From NCBI GenBank assembly GCA_905207535.1, contig CAJLLX010000021.1, positions 1 through 20,215 on the forward strand: a stretch of DNA of 20,215 nucleotides, read 5' to 3'. The translations under genes were made by a program, and so were the position numbers. The stretch comes from an uncultured Muribaculaceae bacterium. GTDB taxonomy: Bacteria > Bacteroidota > Bacteroidia > Bacteroidales > Muribaculaceae. This document shows positions 1 through 6,766 of this stretch, piece by piece. Under the pieces are notes generated by a model. The model was not told the origin of the DNA. It was given only the letters and a program-made list of their open reading frames with translations, and did not search any database. Each line of letters opens with the position of its first letter. The first letter of the stretch is position 1.

Positions 1-179
1 TATGCGCAACTTTTTCATTATAAATATTTTAAGAAATTAATTCAACCAACAGGTATTATTTTTCCATCGTTACAAAGCAAACGTAACTATGCAGATATTT
101 CGTAACGCAGAAAACTATATGGTAAATATCCTCGGATTAGAAATGGAGGATAAAGGGGGTTTATGCGCTTCCGGTTCCG
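1..179 (+). promoter_or_regulatory. A+T-rich leader with repeated GTAAC motifs
   Basis: This stretch is visibly more A+T-rich than the rest of the window. It contains CGTTAC at 68-73 and CGTAAC at 82-87 and 101-106; the two direct copies start 19 bp apart and the first copy is inverted relative to them. Such spacing would fit an operator for the winged-helix-type gene that follows, but this is inference from position only. No convincing TAnnTTTG promoter box was found. The ATG at 143 is the likely original start of the following gene (see that entry). Confidence 0.25.
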
Positions 180-1055
180 GTGAGTCATTTCTTTGAAGTG
201 CGCAAAAGCCTGATCGGAGGCCATGAATTCCTGTTACTGTCACCGACCATGGAAGACGTGAAGCCGGAACTTCTCTGCAAGCGGTATTACAAAGCCATGG
301 AAATGTCTGGCATCCCGTGCGTATTGGTCGTACCGACTATTACAGGCGTACTGCGAAGACTGTTAATCAAGAAAAAAGTAAGTTTTATTGTCCCCGATAA
401 GCAGGTGTTCATCCCTGAACTGGGTGCTATACTCTCGGAAAGCAAGCTGGATAACGGTTCCGAGAAATCGGTATTCTCGGCCAATACTCAGTTTCTTCTG
501 CTATTCCATCTTCTCAAAAAGGCTTTGAATGGCTGCAGCTATAACGAGATTATGAATGCAACCGGGATTATAAAAAAGAATATCAGTACCGCTGCTACTG
601 AACTTGCCAACGCCGGAGTCTGCGAGCTGCAACAGGGCGCCGGAAGAGAGAAGATAATCGTTTTCTCGGCTGATAAAAAGGAGGTCTGGACCAAATCTCT
701 CCCGATGATGAAGAATCCGGTTAAACGAATCGGATATATCTCTGCCATAGAGCCGACCGTAAAAAAGCTGCCTAAATCATACGAGGAGGCACTTTCGCAT
801 TACACGGATGTGGTAGGTGAGAAAATAGAGGCATACGCTACATACCGGCTTTCCGAGGAGGCTAAAGCACTCAACGGTATTATTCAGCCGGAGTACGAAG
901 ACGGCATGGTCAGGATTGAATTTTGGGCATATGACCCTGTTAAACTTTCCGACGATGGGTTCATTGACCCATTATCGCTATATCTGTGTTATCGCGAAGA
1001 TGACGATGAACGAATACAAGGTGAACTTTCAAGATTAATAGACAGGACATTATGA
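180..1055 (+). CDS. MarR-like / AbiEi-like winged-helix regulator family protein, 5' end probably frameshifted
   Basis: The product is 291 residues from a GTG at 180, soluble, with no signal peptide. The N-terminal part (to about residue 90) carries a pattern that I associate with a poorly characterised bacterial family usually annotated as MarR-family regulators: a 'LLxKKxxFIVPxxQxFIPxLG' stretch at about residues 61-83. A helix-turn-helix-like region follows at about 105-165 (FHLLKKALNGCSYNEIM, then NISTAATELANAGV). The C-terminus has the family-type 'WAYDP...DGFIDPLSLYLCYREDDDERIQ' ending. The family N-terminus normally begins further upstream. The frame is open back to 141 but has no ATG; an ATG at 143 lies one frame off and would be restored by removing one G from the G5 run at 155-159, reading MEDKGVYALPVPVSHFFEV. 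The gene may therefore be a 303-residue protein with a sequencing error, or a real frameshift mutant. Codon use is A+T-rich compared with its neighbours, suggesting transfer. Exact function and DNA target are not known to me. Confidence 0.6.
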   Translation: MSHFFEVRKSLIGGHEFLLLSPTMEDVKPELLCKRYYKAMEMSGIPCVLVVPTITGVLRRLLIKKKVSFIVPDKQVFIPELGAILSESKLDNGSEKSVFSANTQFLLLFHLLKKALNGCSYNEIMNATGIIKKNISTAATELANAGVCELQQGAGREKIIVFSADKKEVWTKSLPMMKNPVKRIGYISAIEPTVKKLPKSYEEALSHYTDVVGEKIEAYATYRLSEEAKALNGIIQPEYEDGMVRIEFWAYDPVKLSDDGFIDPLSLYLCYREDDDERIQGELSRLIDRTL

Positions 1056-1210
1056 CATTGCCTTAAACACCTGAGAATGATTTTGTTGCCCGGTCGCAGC
1101 AAGCCGCGACACTGTGGGGCGGCATCCAAAGTTTCCGGGAATAGAGGCAGGAACCATCATATCCGGGATTTTCCACAAAAATGAAATTTGGGATACGGCG
1201 GGCGGGGGGA
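1056..1210. other. Intergenic gap with possible remnant of a lost downstream gene
   Basis: An ATG at 1051-1053 overlaps the stop of the upstream gene (ATGA), the usual arrangement of a coupled second gene, but it reads only MTLP before a TAA. In the same frame, codons 1066-1139 continue without a stop (TPENDFVARSQQAATLWGGI...), until TAG at 1140. This could be a decayed operon partner or chance. A small GTCGC/GCGAC hairpin (1093-1110) has no T-run and is not called a terminator. The regulator gene on the other strand ends at 1211, so this gap separates convergent genes. Confidence 0.25.
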
Positions 1211-4200
1211 TTAATCGGGGTTGTCCATGCGGGTTAGGGCGTCGTCGCAGTTGCTTTCATGGAATTGCTTCGGGGTACAGCCGTAGCGTGCCGAAAAGAC
1301 GTTGTAGAATGTGCTGCGATGGTTGAAGCCCGATTTGTAGGCTACTTCTTCCATGGTCATGCGGGTGTGCTTGAGGAGGTATGCGGCGCGATTGAGCCTC
1401 ATATCGCGGATGATCGATGATGGTGTGCTTGTGGTGATACGTCCGACAAAGTGATAAAGGTTGCGCACTGTCATGCCCATCATCGATGCTACCATCTTGG
1501 TGGAGAGCTCGGGGTTGCTGATGTTTTCGGTGATTATGGCGGTCATTTTGTCGAGGAGGGCTTTTTCTTCTTTATGCATCACCACACCGTCGACAAGTTC
1601 AAACGAGCTGATGGAGTCGTCGTAATAGTCGAGGAGCACATCCGAGCGTCGCAGCATGCCGGCTACCACGGAGTGGAAATTGTCTTCGTCGTAGGGTTTG
1701 CAGATAAAGATGTCGGCTCCGGCATCGGTGCTTTGGCGTCGGACGTCGTCGCTATGTACCGACGACATGAGTATGAACGGGATATGCTCGGTGTATTTTC
1801 GGCTTTTGATCTCGCGGCACAGTTCGATGCCGGTGCGGTCTTTGAGCAGGAGGTCGGCGACGACAAGGTCGGGAAGTCGCTGCGAGATGCTGTCGAGAGC
1901 TTCTTCTACGCTGCCGCATGTCGCCACGTTGCATTCGTTGCGGAAGAGATTCTGCATATACCAGCACATGTCTTCGCTGGAGTCGACGTAGAGTATGGTG
2001 CGAAGTTGCTCATCAAACGCTATGGTATCGTTGTCGTTTTGTGCCGTCGCAGCAAGCGGTGTGCTGCCCATAGGGGTCTCCATGACTACGGCCATAGTGG
2101 CGTCGCTCACGGCTTCCTGCCGCGGGAGTGTCACTACTATGATCTGCGTTCCTGCAGCATCGGTGCTTTCGGTGACCGTACCTTTGTTGTCGACTATCTG
2201 ATTATGGCATATAGCCATGTCGATGTCGTCCATCACTGCATTGACATCGGTGCTGTGGTCTTGCAGGCGATATAGCAGCTGGCGCTTGCTGTCGTCGCCT
2301 CTTAGATATCCGGTGTAGATTGTCGTACCGGTAATGAGGAAAGTAATCGTCAGTTGCTGCCCTGTGCCGGCTACGCTCACTTTGAGCCGTCCGCCGGCGG
2401 GGAGGTGGTTCAGGGCTACGGATGTGATGCCTCCGATGAAGGTTCTGAGGGCTGCGGCATCGGCCACCCATACAAGCCCGGGCTCGCAAGCCGTAGCGAA
2501 TTCTACCGATCGCATGCGTGAAAATGCGGCGAAGCGGCGCTCAATATCCCCGAGCAGCGCGTTCAGATCTACGCTCACGGGAGTTTGTCCGCCGGGCTCT
2601 GCATGGCGAAAGCTTATGAGCTTCTGTGTGAGATCTTTGAGCACAGAAGCTTTGTGGTAAATAATATTGGCGAACTTGCGGGTGCGGTCGTTGACTCCGG
2701 GGTCAGAAGCGACAATTTTCCCCGATCCGCTAATGAGCATCAGGGGCTCTACGAACTCGTTGGCCACGCCGCTGAAGAAGTCGAGTTTCGATTCGTAGAC
2801 TTCCTCTTTATGCCGGGCTTCGATATCGGCCATTTTGCGCTTTTGGCGCAAGCGTATCCCACGAAATGCCAGGAGCATAGCAGCGGCGGCGCAAAGCGTG
2901 TATATGGCCTTGGCCCACGGCGAGGCATACCAGGGCGGGGTGATGACTATGGCGGTGCTGTAAACGGGGCTGACATAGTTGCCCTTGCGGTAGCGCACTT
3001 CAAGATTGTATGATCCGGGCGAAAGGCCGAGAAACGAGATGCGTCGGCGAGTGCCGTTGTGAAGCCATTGCGACGAGACACCATTGAGACGGTATTCGAA
3101 GAGATAGTCGTCGTTGCGGCGATAGTCGAGCACATTATAACGGATGCCGAAATAGGTTTCATCGTGGCTAAATACCAGTCGGCCGTCGCTATCGGTGTAG
3201 CGTGCTGTAGCGAATTCCCTCAGTCCGTCGTCGACGCACTCGAAGATCAAAGGCAGGCGCACCTCCTGCTCCTTGTAGTCGGGTGCTTCGCTCACGGCGA
3301 GGATGGCATCGGTGCCTCCGAAGAAGAAGCGGTTGTCGGCTGCATCGTAGTAGCCGGCATTGTCGCAAAATTCGGTGATGCTTCCTCCTGGCCACGCGGT
3401 GACATTGCCTGTGGCGATGTCGAGATGCAGCAGACCGTCGACCGAGGCCAGCCAGGCGTTGTTGCGGCCGTCGGTCACTATCGAGCGGATGCTCTTGTCG
3501 CCGGTGAGTTCGCGGCAGAGCCTCCGCATGTAGATTTTGCCGGAGATGTCGCCGGTGAGTTCGACGAGTCCGGCGGATGTCCCCACGAGTACCCGCCCGG
3601 GCACATCGGTGCATATCGAGTGAACATCATTTACAGCCAGCTCTCGCGGCTGCTCGAAGAGGATATGAGATATGATGCCCGACATAAGGTCGAGTCGGTA
3701 GATGCCATTTTCACGGTTGGCGAGCCACAGCCAGCGGTGGCCCTGGCGTCGGATGGTGAAAAACTGGGAAGATCCGCGCTCGGAGTCGTTCTTCAGATAT
3801 TGTCTGACAGAGAGTATGCGCGGCTCCTCGGCCGAGGGGTCGAGCGAGAGGCGAAATAGTCCGTGCCAGTTGGATACGGCCCATATCACGCTGTCGTTGA
3901 CTTCGGCCACGGCATGAATGCACCTGAATCCGGGTGTGCCGGGCACTTCAAGCCGCTTTATCCGATGGTCGGCATAAGAATAGTAGCAAAGGCCCGAGCC
4001 TTCGCATCCTATCCATAGCACTTTGCGGAAGCGCCCCGGCACGACATTGAACACCATATCGTGGCTCAGATCGCTGTTGGCCGTGGTGTAGCAATGCTGC
4101 ATCGCGTCTCCGTCGGCATTGCGTCGGAGTTGATACAGGCCGCACCCCTTGGTACCGATCCAGTAGTGGCCGTAATCATCGTGATATATGGCACGCACCT

Positions 4201-5239
4201 GTTTGCTGAAATTCAGAGAGGTGAAATCGCTGAAAAAGTGCTCGTCGAAATTGAACGGGCCGTCGACGAAGGTGTATATGCCACCACCGTCGGTAGCGAC
4301 CCAGAGTATGCGCTGTCTGCTGTCGTAACAAAGGTCGTAGACGCTGTAGGGGATGTCGAGGATGCGTGTGGCGCCGGTGGAGGGGGTCACCATCATGGCT
4401 CCTTCGCTTTTGAATCCCACCACGATATTGTCTCCGGCGCTCACAATGCTGCCGATGAGTCCCCGCATATATCGGGGCGGATTGATGGTGCATACAAATT
4501 TCCGCTCCCGGGCGCTGCTATCGTACATGGATATGGTGTAATTCTCGTCGAGGATATAGTATCTGCCCTCTGCGGCCTCACACATATGTTTAATCGGAGT
4601 GTCGAAGCTAAAGGCGGCCGACGGCTCAAAGTTGCACTTTTGGCCGTCGGAGGATTTGACTGCGAAAGTGAGCAGGCTGTCGCGGCGGGCCACCAGGAGC
4701 TGCCCGTGGTTGTCGAACATCAGATTGATAATGTCGGAGTAATGCACGCCCGGGAGGTCGGCGACGACAAATTTTCGCGTGGCATGGTCGTAATAACAGA
4801 ATGTGCCGTCCGACTTCATGGCTATGGCCATCCCGCCCGGCGAAGCAGCGCTTCTGTACGAGCTGTTGATTTCGGGGTGATGCTCCACCCGTCCGGTAGA
4901 TGGATCGAAGCGGTCGAATCCGTAGTTGGAGTGAATCCAGAGGATGCCATCGTCGGACTCGTGAATCTTTTCTATGAGGAATCCTGAGATCTGACCGCTT
5001 TCGCCGAACCCCGAGCGATAAACGTCGATGTCGTATCCCCGGTGACGGTTCAGGCCCTCGTATGTGCCTGACCACATGTAGCCCGAACGGTCCTGATGAA
5101 GACAGAACACCGACATCGACGACAGTCCGTCGCGGCTTGTGATGATGTGCATGGTCTCTGCCCTCACAGAGGTCGACAATGCCGGGAAGAGACACAATGC
5201 CAATGCAAGCGAACGTAGGATTTGTCCAAAATTTTTCAT
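1211..5239 (-). CDS. Hybrid two-component system sensor/regulator (HTCS) with degenerate kinase
   Basis: The product is about 1342 residues (numbered from the ATG at 5239). Order of parts: signal peptide 1-27; a long periplasmic beta-propeller, about 28-690, with many Reg_prop repeats of the type 'DxxGxxWxGTxxGL' (first at about 50-68); a Y_Y_Y domain at about 700-766; one membrane helix at about 774-793; a HisKA/HATPase region at about 815-1040; a receiver at about 1081-1196; and an AraC-type helix-turn-helix at about 1230-1332. HTCS proteins in Bacteroidetes sense periplasmic oligosaccharides and activate adjacent glycan-utilisation genes; here the divergent operon at 5420 is the obvious target. 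The kinase is abnormal: the H-box reads GVANEFVEPL with Asn827 in place of the phosphoacceptor His, the N-box Asn is Val941, and no G1 or G2 glycine box is recognisable. In the receiver Asp1129 and Lys1181 are present, but the acidic pair is Asp-Ser (1086-1087). An in-frame ATG at 5260 is possible, but it adds a poor signal-peptide N-terminus and lies at or before the start predicted by the -7 box, so 5239 is preferred. Confidence 0.93.
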   Translation of the reverse strand: MKNFGQILRSLALALCLFPALSTSVRAETMHIITSRDGLSSMSVFCLHQDRSGYMWSGTYEGLNRHRGYDIDVYRSGFGESGQISGFLIEKIHESDDGILWIHSNYGFDRFDPSTGRVEHHPEINSSYRSAASPGGMAIAMKSDGTFCYYDHATRKFVVADLPGVHYSDIINLMFDNHGQLLVARRDSLLTFAVKSSDGQKCNFEPSAAFSFDTPIKHMCEAAEGRYYILDENYTISMYDSSARERKFVCTINPPRYMRGLIGSIVSAGDNIVVGFKSEGAMMVTPSTGATRILDIPYSVYDLCYDSRQRILWVATDGGGIYTFVDGPFNFDEHFFSDFTSLNFSKQVRAIYHDDYGHYWIGTKGCGLYQLRRNADGDAMQHCYTTANSDLSHDMVFNVVPGRFRKVLWIGCEGSGLCYYSYADHRIKRLEVPGTPGFRCIHAVAEVNDSVIWAVSNWHGLFRLSLDPSAEEPRILSVRQYLKNDSERGSSQFFTIRRQGHRWLWLANRENGIYRLDLMSGIISHILFEQPRELAVNDVHSICTDVPGRVLVGTSAGLVELTGDISGKIYMRRLCRELTGDKSIRSIVTDGRNNAWLASVDGLLHLDIATGNVTAWPGGSITEFCDNAGYYDAADNRFFFGGTDAILAVSEAPDYKEQEVRLPLIFECVDDGLREFATARYTDSDGRLVFSHDETYFGIRYNVLDYRRNDDYLFEYRLNGVSSQWLHNGTRRRISFLGLSPGSYNLEVRYRKGNYVSPVYSTAIVITPPWYASPWAKAIYTLCAAAAMLLAFRGIRLRQKRKMADIEARHKEEVYESKLDFFSGVANEFVEPLMLISGSGKIVASDPGVNDRTRKFANIIYHKASVLKDLTQKLISFRHAEPGGQTPVSVDLNALLGDIERRFAAFSRMRSVEFATACEPGLVWVADAAALRTFIGGITSVALNHLPAGGRLKVSVAGTGQQLTITFLITGTTIYTGYLRGDDSKRQLLYRLQDHSTDVNAVMDDIDMAICHNQIVDNKGTVTESTDAAGTQIIVVTLPRQEAVSDATMAVVMETPMGSTPLAATAQNDNDTIAFDEQLRTILYVDSSEDMCWYMQNLFRNECNVATCGSVEEALDSISQRLPDLVVADLLLKDRTGIELCREIKSRKYTEHIPFILMSSVHSDDVRRQSTDAGADIFICKPYDEDNFHSVVAGMLRRSDVLLDYYDDSISSFELVDGVVMHKEEKALLDKMTAIITENISNPELSTKMVASMMGMTVRNLYHFVGRITTSTPSSIIRDMRLNRAAYLLKHTRMTMEEVAYKSGFNHRSTFYNVFSARYGCTPKQFHESNCDDALTRMDNPD

Positions 5240-5246
5240 GCATGAA
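5235..5246. repeat. 12-bp perfect palindrome over the HTCS start codon
   Basis: TTCATGCATGAA reads the same on both strands and covers the preferred HTCS start codon (5237-5239, minus strand). It could be a dimer-binding site or a small structure in the 5' end of the mRNA, giving feedback control. This is suggested only by its symmetry and position. Confidence 0.3.
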
Positions 5247-5261
5247 GATTTAAGAGACATG

Positions 5262-5269
5262 CAAAGATA
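5262..5269 (-). promoter_or_regulatory. -7 promoter box for the HTCS gene
   Basis: On the minus strand this reads TATCTTTG, a full match to the Bacteroidetes -7 consensus TAnnTTTG. No clear TTTG -33 element is found 19-21 nt upstream. A start of transcription about 5-8 nt downstream would fall near 5255, leaving a short leader before the ATG at 5239 and arguing against the in-frame ATG at 5260. Confidence 0.5.
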
Positions 5270-5311
5270 TACATAAAAGCCGAGAAATCAGCGCCGGTCC
5301 ACAATAAGTTG

Positions 5312-5344
5312 CAAATCTGGACATCATTATCACAAATTTGGACA
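5312..5344 (+). promoter_or_regulatory. Tandem direct repeat, candidate HTCS operator
   Basis: CAAATCTGGACA (5312-5323) and CAAATTTGGACA (5333-5344) match at 11 of 12 positions and start 21 bp apart, two helical turns, so they lie on the same DNA face. AraC-type domains typically bind such tandem sites as dimers. The second copy sits directly upstream of the candidate -7 box at 5366, where a class II activator would touch RNA polymerase. A related TTTGGACAA occurs inverted at 5222-5230, inside the start of the HTCS gene, and may be a third site or chance. Confidence 0.55.
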
Positions 5345-5365
5345 AGGACAGAAATCTAAATCTAA

Positions 5366-5373
5366 TACCTTAG
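5366..5373 (+). promoter_or_regulatory. Candidate -7 box for the glycan operon
   Basis: TACCTTAG matches TAnnTTTG with one mismatch. There is no TTTG at normal -33 spacing (the nearest ends 25 nt upstream, inside the second direct repeat), which suits an activator-dependent promoter. The start of transcription would be near 5380, which favours the ATG at 5420 over the in-frame GTG at 5378 as translation start. Confidence 0.35.
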
Positions 5374-5419
5374 CGCCGTGAATCGGGATCCTCTGAATCT
5401 AAAACCAAAACCAGATATT

Positions 5420-6766
5420 ATGAGACATTATCTATTAGCTGCATTAAGCTTGTGCTGCGTGGCGTCATATGCCGGGCAGCGCTATTATGCGTCACCCGAA
5501 AGCCACGGCGACGGGAGCGGCCGGTCGTGGGAGAACGCATCGAGCCGGCTATATGATTTGATAGAAATCGCCGAGCCGGGCGACACCATCCTTGTGGCAA
5601 ACGGCCGCTACTACGGCGGCTTCAATGTGCGCAGCGGCGTGACAGTGCTCGGTGGGTTCACTGAGGGTAACGAATCTCTTGACAACAGGACATCACCCGC
5701 GGAGGATTCCGACGAAGGCTCAATACTCGACGGCAACCACCGCTTTCGTGTGCTCACGCAGACAGCGGCAGGTACAGCGCCGGCAAAATTCGATGGCTTT
5801 GTCATCGAGAACGGCACAGCCAGCTCGGGCGCCGGCGCGCTTATCAGCGCCGGATGCACACTGGAACACTGCGTAGTGCGCAACTGCAGCAGCGGTTTGC
5901 ACGGAGCGGGAGAATATATAGAAAGAGTGAATGGTGTGGCCATCAGCTCAGATAAAGCCACCCACACAGTGAGTGTCATCGCCAAGAAATATACGAGCAA
6001 TCTGTGCCAGTATGACCGCGCCGAGTACTTCGCAGAATCCGCAAGGTCGCTCAGCGGTGTTCAAAGCCGCATCCTTACCGCCGACGAGGCGCAGACCTTG
6101 CTCAGCTATCCTGAATATGAGATTGTAAGCGCGACGCTTGCCGCTAACGGCTTTACTGATTTCGGCACCACTTCAATATGGACTTCGACTGAGACTGAAT
6201 CGGCCGGCCTTGAAGGCCGATTCGCCCTGAATCTGTCTACTCGCGAACTGCTGCCTCTCAACCGCTGGCAGTATTGCCGCGTGTTGCCCGCCGGTAGTTA
6301 TACGGCGTCAGGCGGGCGCCCCTTAGGCGGCGGAATCAGGGCCACCGATGGCGCTGTGATACGCCACTGCACTGTGACCGGCAACTCAGCTACTCTCGGC
6401 TCAGGCATCCATGCGCGCAATGGCGTAGTCATTTCAAATACCAATATCCACGACAATTTGTCGAACAATGAGCTGAATGTAGACGATTCGGTGGTTGTCG
6501 AGGACTTTTCGGGTGTAGACAGCGTCATCTCCGACGGCGAATCCGATCCTGTCATCAACAGCACAGTCAGCGCCGGCTCGGAAATAATGCTCTCCATGCA
6601 GGGCTTCACATCATATTCTCTCTACTCTGTCTCCGGCTGCCTCATCGCCGCCGGGACCGTCGGCCCCGACTGCGTCGTAGCCGCTCCCGGCACAAAAGGC
6701 ATGTATCTGCTCTCTCTTTCCGGCTCCGGTCTCCGCGCCACAACAGTAAAAATCGTAGTAAAATGA
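5420..6766 (+). CDS. Secreted right-handed beta-helix protein with nested DUF1566-like domain
   Basis: The product is 448 residues and starts with a signal peptide (MRHYLLAALSLCCVASYA). From about 20-160 it has the pattern of bacterial parallel beta-helix proteins (DUF1565/pectate-lyase-like fold): 'YYASPESHGDGSGRSWENA', 'AEPGDTILVANGRYYGGF', then short turns ending in 'LEHCVVRNC'. At about 165-292 a different domain interrupts the helix: 'RILTADEAQTLL ... SIWTSTETES ... CRVLPAG' resembles the DUF1566/C-type-lectin-like fold. The helix resumes at about 298-350 (GGGIRATDGAVIRHCTVTGN). The end (about 398-448, YSLYSVSGCLIAAG ... KIVVK) resembles the C-terminal tails of secreted Bacteroidales proteins. 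It is the first gene of the operon and overlaps the next by ATGA. No lyase or hydrolase active site could be named; it may bind or cleave a polysaccharide. A GTG at 5378 would add 14 residues ahead of the signal peptide and is unlikely. Confidence 0.85.
   Translation: MRHYLLAALSLCCVASYAGQRYYASPESHGDGSGRSWENASSRLYDLIEIAEPGDTILVANGRYYGGFNVRSGVTVLGGFTEGNESLDNRTSPAEDSDEGSILDGNHRFRVLTQTAAGTAPAKFDGFVIENGTASSGAGALISAGCTLEHCVVRNCSSGLHGAGEYIERVNGVAISSDKATHTVSVIAKKYTSNLCQYDRAEYFAESARSLSGVQSRILTADEAQTLLSYPEYEIVSATLAANGFTDFGTTSIWTSTETESAGLEGRFALNLSTRELLPLNRWQYCRVLPAGSYTASGGRPLGGGIRATDGAVIRHCTVTGNSATLGSGIHARNGVVISNTNIHDNLSNNELNVDDSVVVEDFSGVDSVISDGESDPVINSTVSAGSEIMLSMQGFTSYSLYSVSGCLIAAGTVGPDCVVAAPGTKGMYLLSLSGSGLRATTVKIVVK

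Noticed and set aside
1093..1110. Hairpin GTCGC/GCGAC as a terminator
   Set aside because: Only five pairs and no T-run on either side.
4061..4987. 308-codon open frame antisense to the HTCS propeller
   Set aside because: It is a shadow frame of the Reg_prop repeats, has no recognisable domain and no promoter. The same applies to the frames at 1451-2275 and 3059-3859.
5240..5260. Upstream ATG (5260) as the HTCS start
   Set aside because: It adds seven residues ahead of a normal signal peptide, and the -7 box at 5262-5269 would start transcription at or after it.
5378..5419. GTG start for the beta-helix gene
   Set aside because: It would put a charged, proline-rich 14-residue stretch before the signal peptide and lies at the predicted transcription start.
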